Shown: positions 41,090 through 49,507 of the stretch, one piece after another
Layout of the letters: each line of letters opens with the position of its first letter
How positions within the stretch are numbered: the stretch's first letter is position 1
NCBI RefSeq assembly: GCF_001672775.1
Contig: NZ_LZKJ01000049.1
Location: 60,404-124,403, forward strand
Length of the DNA: 64,000 nt
DNA from: Mycobacterium kyorinense
Lineage (GTDB): Bacteria > Actinomycetota > Actinomycetes > Mycobacteriales > Mycobacteriaceae
Direction of reading: 5' to 3'
Made by a program: the position numbers and the translations under genes
The notes under the pieces: model-generated
Database searches by the model: none
Seen by the model: the letters and a program-made list of their open reading frames with translations, nothing else
Told to the model about the DNA's origin: nothing

Positions 41090-43112
41090 TTTCGATGGTG
41101 ACGACTCGCTGCGCCCGGCTTCGCCGCGCTTGCGATCGTCACAAGGGCACTCGTCGCGGTACTCGGCGTACACCGGCGGGCCGGACCCGCTTGCTCCGCC
41201 GGTGGACCTGCGCGAGGCGCTGGAGCAGATCGGGCAGGACGTGATGGCGGGCACTTCGCCGCGCCGGGCGTTGTCCGAGCTGCTGCGGCGGGGCACCAAG
41301 AATCTGCCTGGTGCCGACCGGCTAGCTGCCGAAGCCAACCGGCGACGACGGGACTTGTTGCGCCAGAACAATTTAGACGGCACATTGCAGGAGGTTAAAA
41401 AGCTTCTCGACGAGGCGGTGCTGGCCGAGCGCAAAGCACTGGCCCGCGCGCTCGACGACGACGCACGCTTCGGCGAGCTGCAGCTCGAGGCGCTGTCGCC
41501 ATCGCCGGCCAAAGCTGTTCAGGAGCTCTCCGAGTACAACTGGCGCAGCGGCGAGGCCCGCGAAAAGTACGAGCAGATCAAAGATCTGCTGGGCCGCGAG
41601 ATGCTCGACCAGCGCTTCGCCGGGATGAAGCAGGCATTGGAGGGCGCTACCGACGAGGACCGCCAGCGCGTCACCGAGATGCTCGACGACCTGAACAACC
41701 TGCTGGACAAGCACTCCCGGGGTGAGGACACGCAGCAGGACTTTCAGGACTTCATGAACAAGCACGGCGAGTTCTTCCCGGAGAATCCACGCAACGTCGA
41801 CGAGCTGCTCGACTCGCTGGCCAAGCGGGCTGCCGCAGCGCAGCGGTTTCGCAACAGCCTGAGCGCCGAGCAGCGCGCCGAGTTGGATGCGCTGGCGCAG
41901 CAAGCATTTGGGTCGCCGGCGTTGATGCAGGCGTTGGATCGGCTGGACATGCATCTGCAGGCCGCCCGCCCGGGCGAGGACTGGACCGGGTCGTCGGAGT
42001 TCTCCGGTGACAACCCCTTGGGGATGGGGGAGGGCGCGCAGGCGTTGGCCGACATCGCCGAGCTGGAACAACTGGCCGAGCAGCTGTCCCAGAGCTATCC
42101 GGGCGCGACCATGGATGACGTCGACCTCGATGCGCTGGCTCGCCAGCTCGGCGACCAGGCGGCCATCGACGCGCAGACGCTGGCCGAGCTGGAGCGTGCG
42201 CTGGTCAACCAAGGCTTCTTCGACCGCGGTTCGGACGGCCAGTGGAGGCTCTCGCCCAAGGCGATGCGGCGGCTGGGTGAGACGGCGTTACGCGATGTGG
42301 CAGAACAGCTTTCCAGTCGGCGCGGCGAGCGTGATCACCGGCGTGCCGGTGCGGCAGGCGAACTGACCGGTGCCACCCGACCGTGGCAGTTCGGTGACAC
42401 CGAGCCGTGGAATGTCACCCGCACGCTGACCAATGCGGTGCTCCGGCGGGCCGGCACCGCGACCGTCGACGGGCCAATCCGGATCACCGTGGACGACGTG
42501 GAGGTCTCCGAGACCGAGACCCGCACACAGGCCGCGGTGGCGCTGCTGGTCGACACCTCGTTTTCGATGGTGATGGAGAACCGCTGGTTGCCGATGAAGC
42601 GTACCGCGCTGGCGCTCAACCATCTGGTCAGCACCCGATTCCGCTCGGATGCGTTGCAGATCATCGCGTTTGGCCGCTACGCGCGGACGATGACACCGGC
42701 CGAGCTGATGGGCTTGGAGGGTGTCTACGAGCAGGGCACCAACCTGCACCACGCGCTGGCGCTGGCCGGCCAGCATCTGCGTCGCCATCCCAACGCGCAG
42801 CCGGTGGTTTTGGTGGTCACCGACGGCGAGCCGACTGCGCATCTGGAAGGAATCGACGGCGAGGGCACGGCAGTATTTTTCGACTATCCGCCGCACCCCC
42901 GGACCATCGCCCACACCGTGCGGGGATTCGACGACATGGCCCGGCTGGGCGCGCAGGTGACGATCTTCCGACTCGGCAGCGATCCGGGCCTGGCCCGGTT
43001 CATCGACCAGGTGGCGCGACGCGTGGAGGGCCGGGTCGTGGTGCCCGACCTCGACGGGCTGGGCGCCGCGGTGGTCGGCGACTACCTGCGGTCCAGGCGG
43101 CGGCGCCGCTAG
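41082..43112 (+). CDS. VWA-domain protein, partner of the MoxR-type ATPase (Rv0959 type)
   Basis: A 676-residue protein. A long helical, charged region (about 35-470) contains ARQLGDQAAIDAQTLAELER. A C-terminal von Willebrand A domain follows, with MIDAS LLVDTSFSMVMENR near 490 and VLVVTDGEPTAHLEG near 580. The ATG at 41082 overlaps the preceding stop by eight bases. Codons 6-20 are encoded by an inserted REP-like element (GDDSLRPASPRLRSS). The family-like sequence begins after it at YTGGPDPLAPPVDLRE. The stop overlaps the convergent DUF1707 gene by four bases. Confidence 0.85.
   Translation: MANFDGDDSLRPASPRLRSSQGHSSRYSAYTGGPDPLAPPVDLREALEQIGQDVMAGTSPRRALSELLRRGTKNLPGADRLAAEANRRRRDLLRQNNLDGTLQEVKKLLDEAVLAERKALARALDDDARFGELQLEALSPSPAKAVQELSEYNWRSGEAREKYEQIKDLLGREMLDQRFAGMKQALEGATDEDRQRVTEMLDDLNNLLDKHSRGEDTQQDFQDFMNKHGEFFPENPRNVDELLDSLAKRAAAAQRFRNSLSAEQRAELDALAQQAFGSPALMQALDRLDMHLQAARPGEDWTGSSEFSGDNPLGMGEGAQALADIAELEQLAEQLSQSYPGATMDDVDLDALARQLGDQAAIDAQTLAELERALVNQGFFDRGSDGQWRLSPKAMRRLGETALRDVAEQLSSRRGERDHRRAGAAGELTGATRPWQFGDTEPWNVTRTLTNAVLRRAGTATVDGPIRITVDDVEVSETETRTQAAVALLVDTSFSMVMENRWLPMKRTALALNHLVSTRFRSDALQIIAFGRYARTMTPAELMGLEGVYEQGTNLHHALALAGQHLRRHPNAQPVVLVVTDGEPTAHLEGIDGEGTAVFFDYPPHPRTIAHTVRGFDDMARLGAQVTIFRLGSDPGLARFIDQVARRVEGRVVVPDLDGLGAAVVGDYLRSRRRRR
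41098..41142. repeat. REP-like element inside the 5' coding part of the VWA gene
   Basis: GTGACGA and TCGTCAC form terminal inverted repeats around a core that is the reverse complement of the sucC-sucD element. Length is 45 bp, a multiple of three, so the reading frame stays open. It adds 15 codons. Confidence 0.65.
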
Positions 43113-43714
43113 CGCTGAGCTTTGCGGTTCTTCCGCTTGATACCCACACCGCCCCACAGCGAGAAGCCGCGAACCTTGACTGTCGGAGCGCCCGGTGAGC
43201 CTTCGCCGCTGACACGTTGATCGAACCCGCCCATCACGCCGTGGCCGTGGATATCGACGTTGACTTCGGGCGGCAGCAGAATTGTTTGCCCGCCCATGAT
43301 CGAGTAGGCGCGAATCTCCACCTCGGTGGAGGTGAAGTCGGCGTAGCGGAGATCGACGACCCCACCGCCCCACAGCGCGAACGTCGTCAACTTCTTCGGC
43401 ACATTCCACCGGCCGCGCCGCTCGAATGCGCTCATGATCGCCAGCAGCAGAGTGGACGGCGCGGGTTGGCAGTCGCCGCCACGACAAGGGCTCACCGAGC
43501 CAAGTAAGTCGGAGTGCAGGCGGTCCAATTCTGCATACGTCTTGGCCGCGTACGCCTTGGTGAGCCGATCTTCGTAGTCGCTCATCTGCAGCCGGCCCTG
43601 GGCAGCGGCTTCGGTGAGCAACTGAGCCACCTGGATGCGGTCGGTTTCGGCGGCGCGCGGCAGACCGCTCCGCTCGCCCTCCGCGCCTGGCTGCGCTGAA
43701 TTGCTCATCACCAT
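43109..43714 (-). CDS. DUF1707 protein with LiaF-like C-terminal domain (Rv0966c type)
   Basis: A 201-residue protein. An N-terminal DUF1707 (about 22-75) contains DRIQVAQLLTEAAAQGRLQM and DYEDRLTKAYAAKTYAELD. The C-terminal beta-rich region (about 95-195) resembles the cell-wall-stress LiaF-like domain (TTFALWGGGVVDLRYADF, IRAYSIMGGQTILLP). No transmembrane helix is seen. The start is ATG 43714, with ATG 43708 as an alternative. It is convergent with, and overlaps, the VWA gene. It may be a cell-envelope stress effector by family, but its function is not established. Confidence 0.82.
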   Translation of the reverse strand: MVMSNSAQPGAEGERSGLPRAAETDRIQVAQLLTEAAAQGRLQMSDYEDRLTKAYAAKTYAELDRLHSDLLGSVSPCRGGDCQPAPSTLLLAIMSAFERRGRWNVPKKLTTFALWGGGVVDLRYADFTSTEVEIRAYSIMGGQTILLPPEVNVDIHGHGVMGGFDQRVSGEGSPGAPTVKVRGFSLWGGVGIKRKNRKAQR

Positions 43715-43772
43715 GAGCCTACGACGAAGAATTTTTGCTGCAAGGCATCTTCGCTAAAGTGGCTTGCTACCT

Positions 43773-43795
43773 CGCGGGCCGGTCAGCGGCCCGCG
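43773..43795 (-). terminator. GC-rich hairpin at the end of the echA7 operon
   Basis: CGCGGGCC (43773-43780) pairs exactly with GGCCCGCG (43788-43795) around a 7-base loop that contains the echA7 stop codon. No U-tract follows. It marks the end of a six-gene transcription unit. Confidence 0.35.
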
Positions 43796-44655
43796 TCGTC
43801 GTCGGACACCCACCGGGGTGGGCGTTTCTGCAGGAAGGCGAGCATGCCTTCGCGCGCTTCCTCGGAGACGAACAGTTGCGCCGAGTCCGTCGTAAGCCGT
43901 TCGGCGTCGCGGTCGAAGCCCGCCAGAACCTCAGCCGTGGTCAGCGCTTTTGATGCCGCCAGGCCCTGCGGAGACCCCTGCGCCACTTCGGCGACGAGCG
44001 ACGCCACCGCGGCGTCGACGTCGTCGACGGCCATCGTGACCAACCCGATCGCGGCGGCTTCGCTGGCGCCGAACTTCTCGCCGGTCAGGTAGTAGCGGGC
44101 CGCGGCACGCGCCGAGAGTTTCGGCAGCAACGTCAGCGAGATGATCGCCGGTGCGACCCCGATCCGGGCCTCGGTCAGCGCGAACGTGCTGCGCGGGCCG
44201 GCGACCGCGATATCGCAGGCGCCTACCAAGCCGAAGCCGCCGGCCCGGACGTGGCCGTCGATTGCCCCGATCACCGGCAGCGGCGACGCCACGAAGGCGC
44301 GCAGCAGCGCGGTGAGCTCGCGGGCCCGGCCGGCGGCCATGTCGAATGCCGATAGTGGCGACCTGTCCCCCTCGCCGCTCCGCGGCTGGGGGTGCCCGCT
44401 TCGCCCGGCTTCGCCGCGCTCGCGATCGCCGCGGGGATCGCCGCCTGAGGCTTGGGCGAGATCCGCGCCGGCACAGAACGTCCCGCCGGTGTGGCCGAGC
44501 ACCACCGCCCGTACTGCCGGATCGGCGTCGGCCTCGCGAAGGCCCTCGTGCAACTGGTTGACAAGTTCCGTCGACAACGCGTTGCGGTTATGGGGGGAAT
44601 TCAGCGTCAGCCGCGCGACGTGCCCGTCGGCGGCATACTCGACCAGCCTGTCCAT
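43783..44655 (-). CDS. echA7: Enoyl-CoA hydratase family protein with an inserted repeat-encoded segment
   Basis: A 290-residue crotonase. Oxyanion segments: GHTGGTFCAGADLAQAS near 53-69 and GHVRAGGFGLVGACDIA near 136. Between them, about residues 75-100 (GDRERGEAGRSGHPQPRSGE) are encoded by a REP-like element. This explains why it is about 27 residues longer than the M. tuberculosis EchA7 (263 aa, recalled). In the Atu/Liu-like operon it would hydrate the glutaconyl-type CoA ester. Its start overlaps the fadE12 stop by one base (TGATG). Confidence 0.87.
   Translation of the reverse strand: MDRLVEYAADGHVARLTLNSPHNRNALSTELVNQLHEGLREADADPAVRAVVLGHTGGTFCAGADLAQASGGDPRGDRERGEAGRSGHPQPRSGEGDRSPLSAFDMAAGRARELTALLRAFVASPLPVIGAIDGHVRAGGFGLVGACDIAVAGPRSTFALTEARIGVAPAIISLTLLPKLSARAAARYYLTGEKFGASEAAAIGLVTMAVDDVDAAVASLVAEVAQGSPQGLAASKALTTAEVLAGFDRDAERLTTDSAQLFVSEEAREGMLAFLQKRPPRWVSDDDAGR
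44355..44432. repeat. REP-like element inside echA7
   Basis: The plus strand begins GTGGCGACC, continues through a hairpin-prone CTCCGCGGC stretch, then CGCCCGGCTTCGCCGCGCTC and ends GATCGCCGC. The last half matches the core of the elements at 30355, 34956 and 41098. The 78 bp keep the frame open and add 26 codons. Confidence 0.6.
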
Positions 44656-45821
44656 CAGTAGGAGCGTGGCAGACCCAGCGACGTCTGCGCGACGAAGTTG
44701 AGCACCATTTCCCGGCTCACCGGCGCGATCCGCGACAACCGCGATGCGGTCAGCGCCGCGGCGATGCCGTATTCCTTGGTCAGCCCGTTGCCTCCCAGCG
44801 ACTGCACGGCTTGGTCGACGGCCCGCGTCGACGCCTCCCCGGCGGCGTATTTGGCCATGTTGGCCGCTTCGGCGGCGCCGAAATCGTCGCCGCTGTCGTA
44901 GAGTGTGGCGGCCTTTTGCATCATCAGCTTGGCCAGTTCGATCTCAATGTGGTTCTGCGCCAACGGGTGTGAAAGTCCCTGGTGCGCACCGATCGGGGTG
45001 CCCCACACCTTGCGGGTCTTGACGTAGTCGGCGGCCTTGTTGATGGCGAACCGGCCCATGCCCACCGCACTGGCCGCACCCATGATCCGCTCGGGGTTCA
45101 GGCCGGCGAACAGCTGGGCGATCGCGGCGTCTTCGGATCCGACCAGCGCATCGGATGGCAACCGCACCTCGTCGATGAACACCTGGAATTGGCGTTCGGG
45201 GCTGATCAGCTCCATCTCGATCGGGGTGTAGGAAAAACCGGGTGCGTCGGTGGGCACGACGAACAGCGCCGGACGCAGCTTGCCGGTTTTGGTTTCCTCG
45301 GTGCGGCCCACGACCAGCACCAGCTGGGCTTGGTCGACGCCGGAGATGAAAACCTTCTGCCCGGACAGAATCCAGTCGCTGCCATCACGACGCGCAGTAG
45401 TGGTGATCTTGTGTGAGTTGGACCCGGCGTCGGGCTCGGTGATGGCGAAGGCCATCGTGATCGACCCGTCGGCGATGCCGGGCAGCCAGCGTTGCTTCTG
45501 GTCGTCGGTGCCGAACTTGGCGATGATGGTGCCGTTGATCGCCGGTGACACCACCATCATCAGTAGCGCGCAGCCGTTGGTTGCCATCTCTTCCATCACC
45601 AGTGACAGCTCATACATTCCGGCGCCGCCACCACCGTACTGCTCGGGCAGGTTGACCCCGAGGAAGCCGAGTTTGCCTGCCTCGTTCCACAATTCGTCGG
45701 TGTGCTGCTGTGCGCGGGCCTTCTCCAGGTAGTAGTCCTGGCCGTAGTTGGCCGTCATCGCGGCTACCGCCTGGCGCAGCGCTTGGCGTTCGTCGCTCTC
45801 GATGAAGCTGGTGTCGGTCAC
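44655..45821 (-). CDS. fadE12: Acyl-CoA dehydrogenase
   Basis: A 388-residue FAD-dependent acyl-CoA dehydrogenase. FAD/substrate segments: MAFAITEPDAGSNSHKITTT near 124 and GQKVFISGVDQAQLVLVVGR near 150. The C-terminal helical domain has SLGGNGLTKEYGIAAALTA near 345. It would desaturate a branched or unsaturated acyl-CoA within the operon. Its GTG start overlaps the accA2 stop (GTGA) and its stop overlaps the echA7 start, so all are translationally coupled. Confidence 0.92.
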   Translation of the reverse strand: MTDTSFIESDERQALRQAVAAMTANYGQDYYLEKARAQQHTDELWNEAGKLGFLGVNLPEQYGGGGAGMYELSLVMEEMATNGCALLMMVVSPAINGTIIAKFGTDDQKQRWLPGIADGSITMAFAITEPDAGSNSHKITTTARRDGSDWILSGQKVFISGVDQAQLVLVVGRTEETKTGKLRPALFVVPTDAPGFSYTPIEMELISPERQFQVFIDEVRLPSDALVGSEDAAIAQLFAGLNPERIMGAASAVGMGRFAINKAADYVKTRKVWGTPIGAHQGLSHPLAQNHIEIELAKLMMQKAATLYDSGDDFGAAEAANMAKYAAGEASTRAVDQAVQSLGGNGLTKEYGIAAALTASRLSRIAPVSREMVLNFVAQTSLGLPRSY

Positions 45822-47806
45822 GATTGCGGGTCTCCTTCTGGGTTTTCGGATGCGTCGACGCGCGCCAAGACGGCGCCCACCTCGACCTGTTGGCCGGGCT
45901 GGACGTCGAGTTCGGCGAGCACGCCGTCGGTGGGCGAGGTGATGGTGTGTTCCATTTTCATGGCTTCCAGCCAGATCAGCGGTTGTCCTTCGATCACGGT
46001 GTCACCCACTTGAGCGCCGACCCGAATGACGTTGCCCGGCATCGGTGCAACCAGCGAGCCCTGTTCGACGGCCGAGCCCGGCTCGGGGAAGCGCGGCAGC
46101 GCGACCAGGTGCACCGGTCCGTGCGGCGAGTCGACGTAGACGTCGTCGCCGTAGCGGGCGACAGCAAAATTGCGCGACACCCCGGCGTTGTCGGCCAGCA
46201 CGACCTCGTGCGGGGTGGACGAGATCAGGCGCATCTCGTCGGCAAGCTCCAAACCGGTTCTGCCGAACCGGTATTCGATTCGATGTTCTTCGCCGCTGTC
46301 GTCGAGGTAGGCCTTGACCTGGTAGCCCGAGGCCAGGTTGCGCCAGCCGCTGGGAATCGAGCCGTAAACCACCGCGGTCGAGCGGTTGTGCGCGGCGTCG
46401 GCGAGGGCGGCCGCCACGGCGGACAGCCGGATGCCGGCGGCGTCGGCTAGCGGTGCCGACAACGTGTCGAGGCCATGCGTGTCGAAAAACGCGGTGTCGG
46501 TGGCGCCGTCGAGGAACGCCGGATGGCGCAGCACGTTGACCAATAGGTCGCGGTTGGTGCGCAGCCCGTGCACGCGGGCGCGGGCCAGTGCGTCGGCGAG
46601 CACCAGCGCCGCCTGACGGCGCGTCGGCGCGTAGGAGATGACCTTGGCCAGCATCGGGTCGTAATGGATGGACACCACCGACCCGTCGACGATGCCGGAA
46701 TCCAGCCGGATCCCGGTGCGTGAACCGAGCGTCTCGAACTGTGTCCGCGCGCCGGCGACGTCGATGCGTTGCACCTCCCCGGCCTGCGGCTGCCAGCCCC
46801 GAGCCGGGTCTTCGGCGTAGAGCCGCGCTTCGATCGAATACCCTTGCGCAGCCGGGGGTTCGGGGTCCAGACGGGCGCCGTCGGCCACGGCGAGCTGAAG
46901 TTCGACCAGGTCAAGTCCGGTCGTCTCCTCGGTGACCGGGTGTTCGACCTGAAGTCGGGTGTTCATTTCCAGGAAGTAGAATTCGCCGTCGTCGTCAGCC
47001 AGGAACTCGACGGTTCCGGCGCCGGTGTAGCCGATCGCCTCAGCGGCCAGCCGCGCGGCGTCGAACAGCTTGGCGCGCATGCCCGGCGTGCGTTCGACCA
47101 GTGGTGAGGGCGCCTCCTCGATGATCTTCTGATGGCGCCGCTGGATCGAGCATTCGCGTTCGCCCACAGCCCATACGGTGCCGTGGGAGTCGGCGAGCAC
47201 CTGCACCTCGACGTGGTGCCCGGTGGGCAGGTAGCGCTCGCAGAACACCGTGGGGTCGCCGAACGCCGATTGCGCTTCCCGTGTAGCGGCCGCGACCTGG
47301 GCGGGGAGATCCGCCAGGTCGTTGACCACCCGCATGCCGCGTCCGCCGCCGCCTGCCGATGCCTTGACCAGCACCGGCAGCTGCTGCGGTGTCACGGTTT
47401 CCGGGTCGAGCTCGTCGAGGACCGGCACGCCGGCGGCGGCCATCATCTTCTTGGCTTCGATCTTGGATCCCATTGCCTGCACCGCGGCTACCGGCGGTCC
47501 GATCCACGTCAGTCCGGCGTTCTGCACGGCGGTCGCGAAATCCGCGTTCTCCGAAAGGAACCCGTACCCGGGATGGACTGCATCGGCGCCGGCAGCGTGG
47601 GCCGCGGCGATCAGCGCATCGATGGACAGGTAGTCGTTGGTCTTCGGCAGCCGTACCTTGGCGTCGGCCTCAACGACGTGTGGCGCATTGGCGTCGGGGT
47701 CGGTGTAGACGGCGACGGTGCTCAGGCCGAGCCGACGGCAGGTGGCGAATACCCGGCGCGCGATCTCGCCGCGGTTGGCCACTAATACTCGGGTAATCAC
47801 GGGCAT
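45818..47806 (-). CDS. accA2: Acyl-CoA carboxylase alpha subunit (biotin carboxylase + BCCP)
   Basis: A 662-residue biotin-dependent carboxylase alpha chain. The biotin carboxylase domain (about 1-445) begins ITRVLVANRGEIARRVFATC, with GGGGRGMRVV, the catalytic ERECSIQRRHQK and EMNTRLQVEHPVTEE. A linker domain precedes the C-terminal biotinyl domain, with WLEAMKMEHT near 620. It transfers carboxybiotin to AccD2. The ATG at 47806 overlaps the accD2 stop by one base. GTG 47800 is an alternative. Confidence 0.95.
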   Translation of the reverse strand: MPVITRVLVANRGEIARRVFATCRRLGLSTVAVYTDPDANAPHVVEADAKVRLPKTNDYLSIDALIAAAHAAGADAVHPGYGFLSENADFATAVQNAGLTWIGPPVAAVQAMGSKIEAKKMMAAAGVPVLDELDPETVTPQQLPVLVKASAGGGGRGMRVVNDLADLPAQVAAATREAQSAFGDPTVFCERYLPTGHHVEVQVLADSHGTVWAVGERECSIQRRHQKIIEEAPSPLVERTPGMRAKLFDAARLAAEAIGYTGAGTVEFLADDDGEFYFLEMNTRLQVEHPVTEETTGLDLVELQLAVADGARLDPEPPAAQGYSIEARLYAEDPARGWQPQAGEVQRIDVAGARTQFETLGSRTGIRLDSGIVDGSVVSIHYDPMLAKVISYAPTRRQAALVLADALARARVHGLRTNRDLLVNVLRHPAFLDGATDTAFFDTHGLDTLSAPLADAAGIRLSAVAAALADAAHNRSTAVVYGSIPSGWRNLASGYQVKAYLDDSGEEHRIEYRFGRTGLELADEMRLISSTPHEVVLADNAGVSRNFAVARYGDDVYVDSPHGPVHLVALPRFPEPGSAVEQGSLVAPMPGNVIRVGAQVGDTVIEGQPLIWLEAMKMEHTITSPTDGVLAELDVQPGQQVEVGAVLARVDASENPEGDPQS

Positions 47807-49401
47807 CACATCCGGAAGACGCCGAAGTTCGACGTCCCCTTGATCGGGCCATTGGCGATGGCGGACAAACACATTCCCAACACGGTGCGGGTGTCGCGGG
47901 GGTCGATCACGCCGTCGTCGTACAGCATCCCGGATAGCACCATGGGCAGCGACTCGGCTTCGATCTGGCCCTCGACGGCGGCCCGCATCGCGGCGTCGGC
48001 CTGTTCGTCGACCTGCTGGCCGCGAGCCTCGGCGGCGGCCCGGCTCACGATCGACAGCACGCCGGCCAGCTGAGCGCCGCCCATCACCGCTGATTTGGCG
48101 CTGGGCCAAGCGAACAGGAATCTCGGGTCGTAGGCCCGGCCGCACATCCCGTAGTGCCCGGCCCCGTACGACGCGCCGATCAGCAGCGAAATGTGCGGCA
48201 CCGTGGAGTTCGACACGGCGTTGATCATCATCGAGCCGTGCTTGATCATGCCGCCTTCCTCATAGTCTTTGCCCACCATGTAGCCGGTGGTGTTGTGCAA
48301 GAACAGCAGTGGCGTGTCGGAACGGTTGGCCAGCTGAATGAACTGGGTGGCCTTCTGCGACTCCTCGGAAAACAACACTCCCCGGGCATTGGCCAGGATG
48401 CCCAGCGGGTAACCGTGGAGTTGCGCCCATCCGGTCACCAGCGACGAGCCGTACATCGGCTTGAACTCGTCGAATTCGGAGCCGTCGACGATGCGCGCGA
48501 TCACTTCCCGGGGATCGAATGGGATGCGCAAATCCGACGGGACGATGCCAATCAGCTCTTCGGGGTCGAACAGCGGCTCGGTCACCGGTTTCGGTGCGGG
48601 ACCCTGCTTGACCCAGTTCAGTCGCGCCACGATGCGCCGGCCGAGCCGAATCGCGTCGAGCTCGTCGACGGCGAAGTAGTCCGCCAATCCCGAAATGCGG
48701 GCATGCATTTCGGCGCCGCCCAGCGACTCGTCGTCGGACTCCTCGCCGGTCGCCATCTTGACCAGCGGCGGCCCGGCCAGAAAGACCTTCGAGCGCTCTT
48801 TGATCATCACCACGTGATCGGACATGCCGGGGATGTAGGCGCCGCCCGCGGTGGAGTTGCCGAAAACCAGAGCGATCGTTGGTATTCCGGCGGCCGAGAG
48901 CCGGGTCAGGTCGCGGAACATCTGACCGCCCGGGATGAAGATCTCCTTCTGGGTGGGCAGGTCGGCGCCGCCGGATTCCACCAGCGAGATCACCGGGAGC
49001 CGGTTCTGGAACGCGATCTGGTTGGCCCGCAGAATCTTTCGCAGCGTCCACGGGTTGCTGGTGCCGCCCTTGACGGTCGGGTCGTTGGCGACGATCATGC
49101 ACTCCACCCCGGAGACCGCGCCGATCCCGACCACCAGGCTGGCGCCGATCTGGAAGTTGCTGCCCCACGCTGCCAACGGGCTCAACTCGAGAAACGGCGA
49201 ATCCGGGTCGACGAGCAGCTCGATGCGTTCCCGCGCGGTGAGCTTGCCCCGGCCATGGTGGCGCTCGACGTATTTCGGCCCGCCGCCGCCCAGCGCTTTG
49301 GCCAGCTCGCCGTTGATCTCGTCGAGCTTGGCGGACAGCGCCGCCGCCGCCTCGGTGTAGGTGGGAGCGGTGGGATCAAGTACCGACTGCAGGACGGTCA
49401 T
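47806..49401 (-). CDS. accD2: Acyl-CoA carboxylase beta subunit (carboxyltransferase)
   Basis: A 531-residue carboxyltransferase. Segments: RHHGRGKLTARERIELLVDP near 52, the acyl-CoA side GGTSNPWTLRKILRANQIA and GNSTAGGAYIPGMSDHVVMI. Biotin-side motifs are GMIKHGSMMINAVSNSTVP and GAGHYGMCGRAYDPRF. It is of the MCC/geranyl-CoA carboxylase type. The start is ATG 49401 (MTVLQSVLDP). Reading from further upstream only translates a MIRU-like repeat. It forms a complex with AccA2, whose gene directly follows. Confidence 0.94.
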   Translation of the reverse strand: MTVLQSVLDPTAPTYTEAAAALSAKLDEINGELAKALGGGGPKYVERHHGRGKLTARERIELLVDPDSPFLELSPLAAWGSNFQIGASLVVGIGAVSGVECMIVANDPTVKGGTSNPWTLRKILRANQIAFQNRLPVISLVESGGADLPTQKEIFIPGGQMFRDLTRLSAAGIPTIALVFGNSTAGGAYIPGMSDHVVMIKERSKVFLAGPPLVKMATGEESDDESLGGAEMHARISGLADYFAVDELDAIRLGRRIVARLNWVKQGPAPKPVTEPLFDPEELIGIVPSDLRIPFDPREVIARIVDGSEFDEFKPMYGSSLVTGWAQLHGYPLGILANARGVLFSEESQKATQFIQLANRSDTPLLFLHNTTGYMVGKDYEEGGMIKHGSMMINAVSNSTVPHISLLIGASYGAGHYGMCGRAYDPRFLFAWPSAKSAVMGGAQLAGVLSIVSRAAAEARGQQVDEQADAAMRAAVEGQIEAESLPMVLSGMLYDDGVIDPRDTRTVLGMCLSAIANGPIKGTSNFGVFRM

Positions 49402-49507
49402 AGCCACCGCCGACGATGCAGTGGGGGCACCCCCGGCCGCGCGGGGGTACCCCAGCGTAGCGAGGGGACGGCGAGGGGGGCGAAGCGATGAGGAGGAGGC
49501 GGAATGA
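49402..49507 (-). repeat. MIRU-like repeat between fadE13 and accD2
   Basis: The gap is filled by a GC-rich, hairpin-forming element. Plus strand pieces are GACGATGCAGTGGGGGCACC, GCGGGGGTACCCCAGCGTAG and GGGGCGAAGCGATGAGGAGG. The GATGCAG and AGCGATGAGGAGG parts resemble mycobacterial interspersed repetitive units, which sit between coupled operon genes. It separates two genes whose operon neighbours overlap. Confidence 0.6.
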
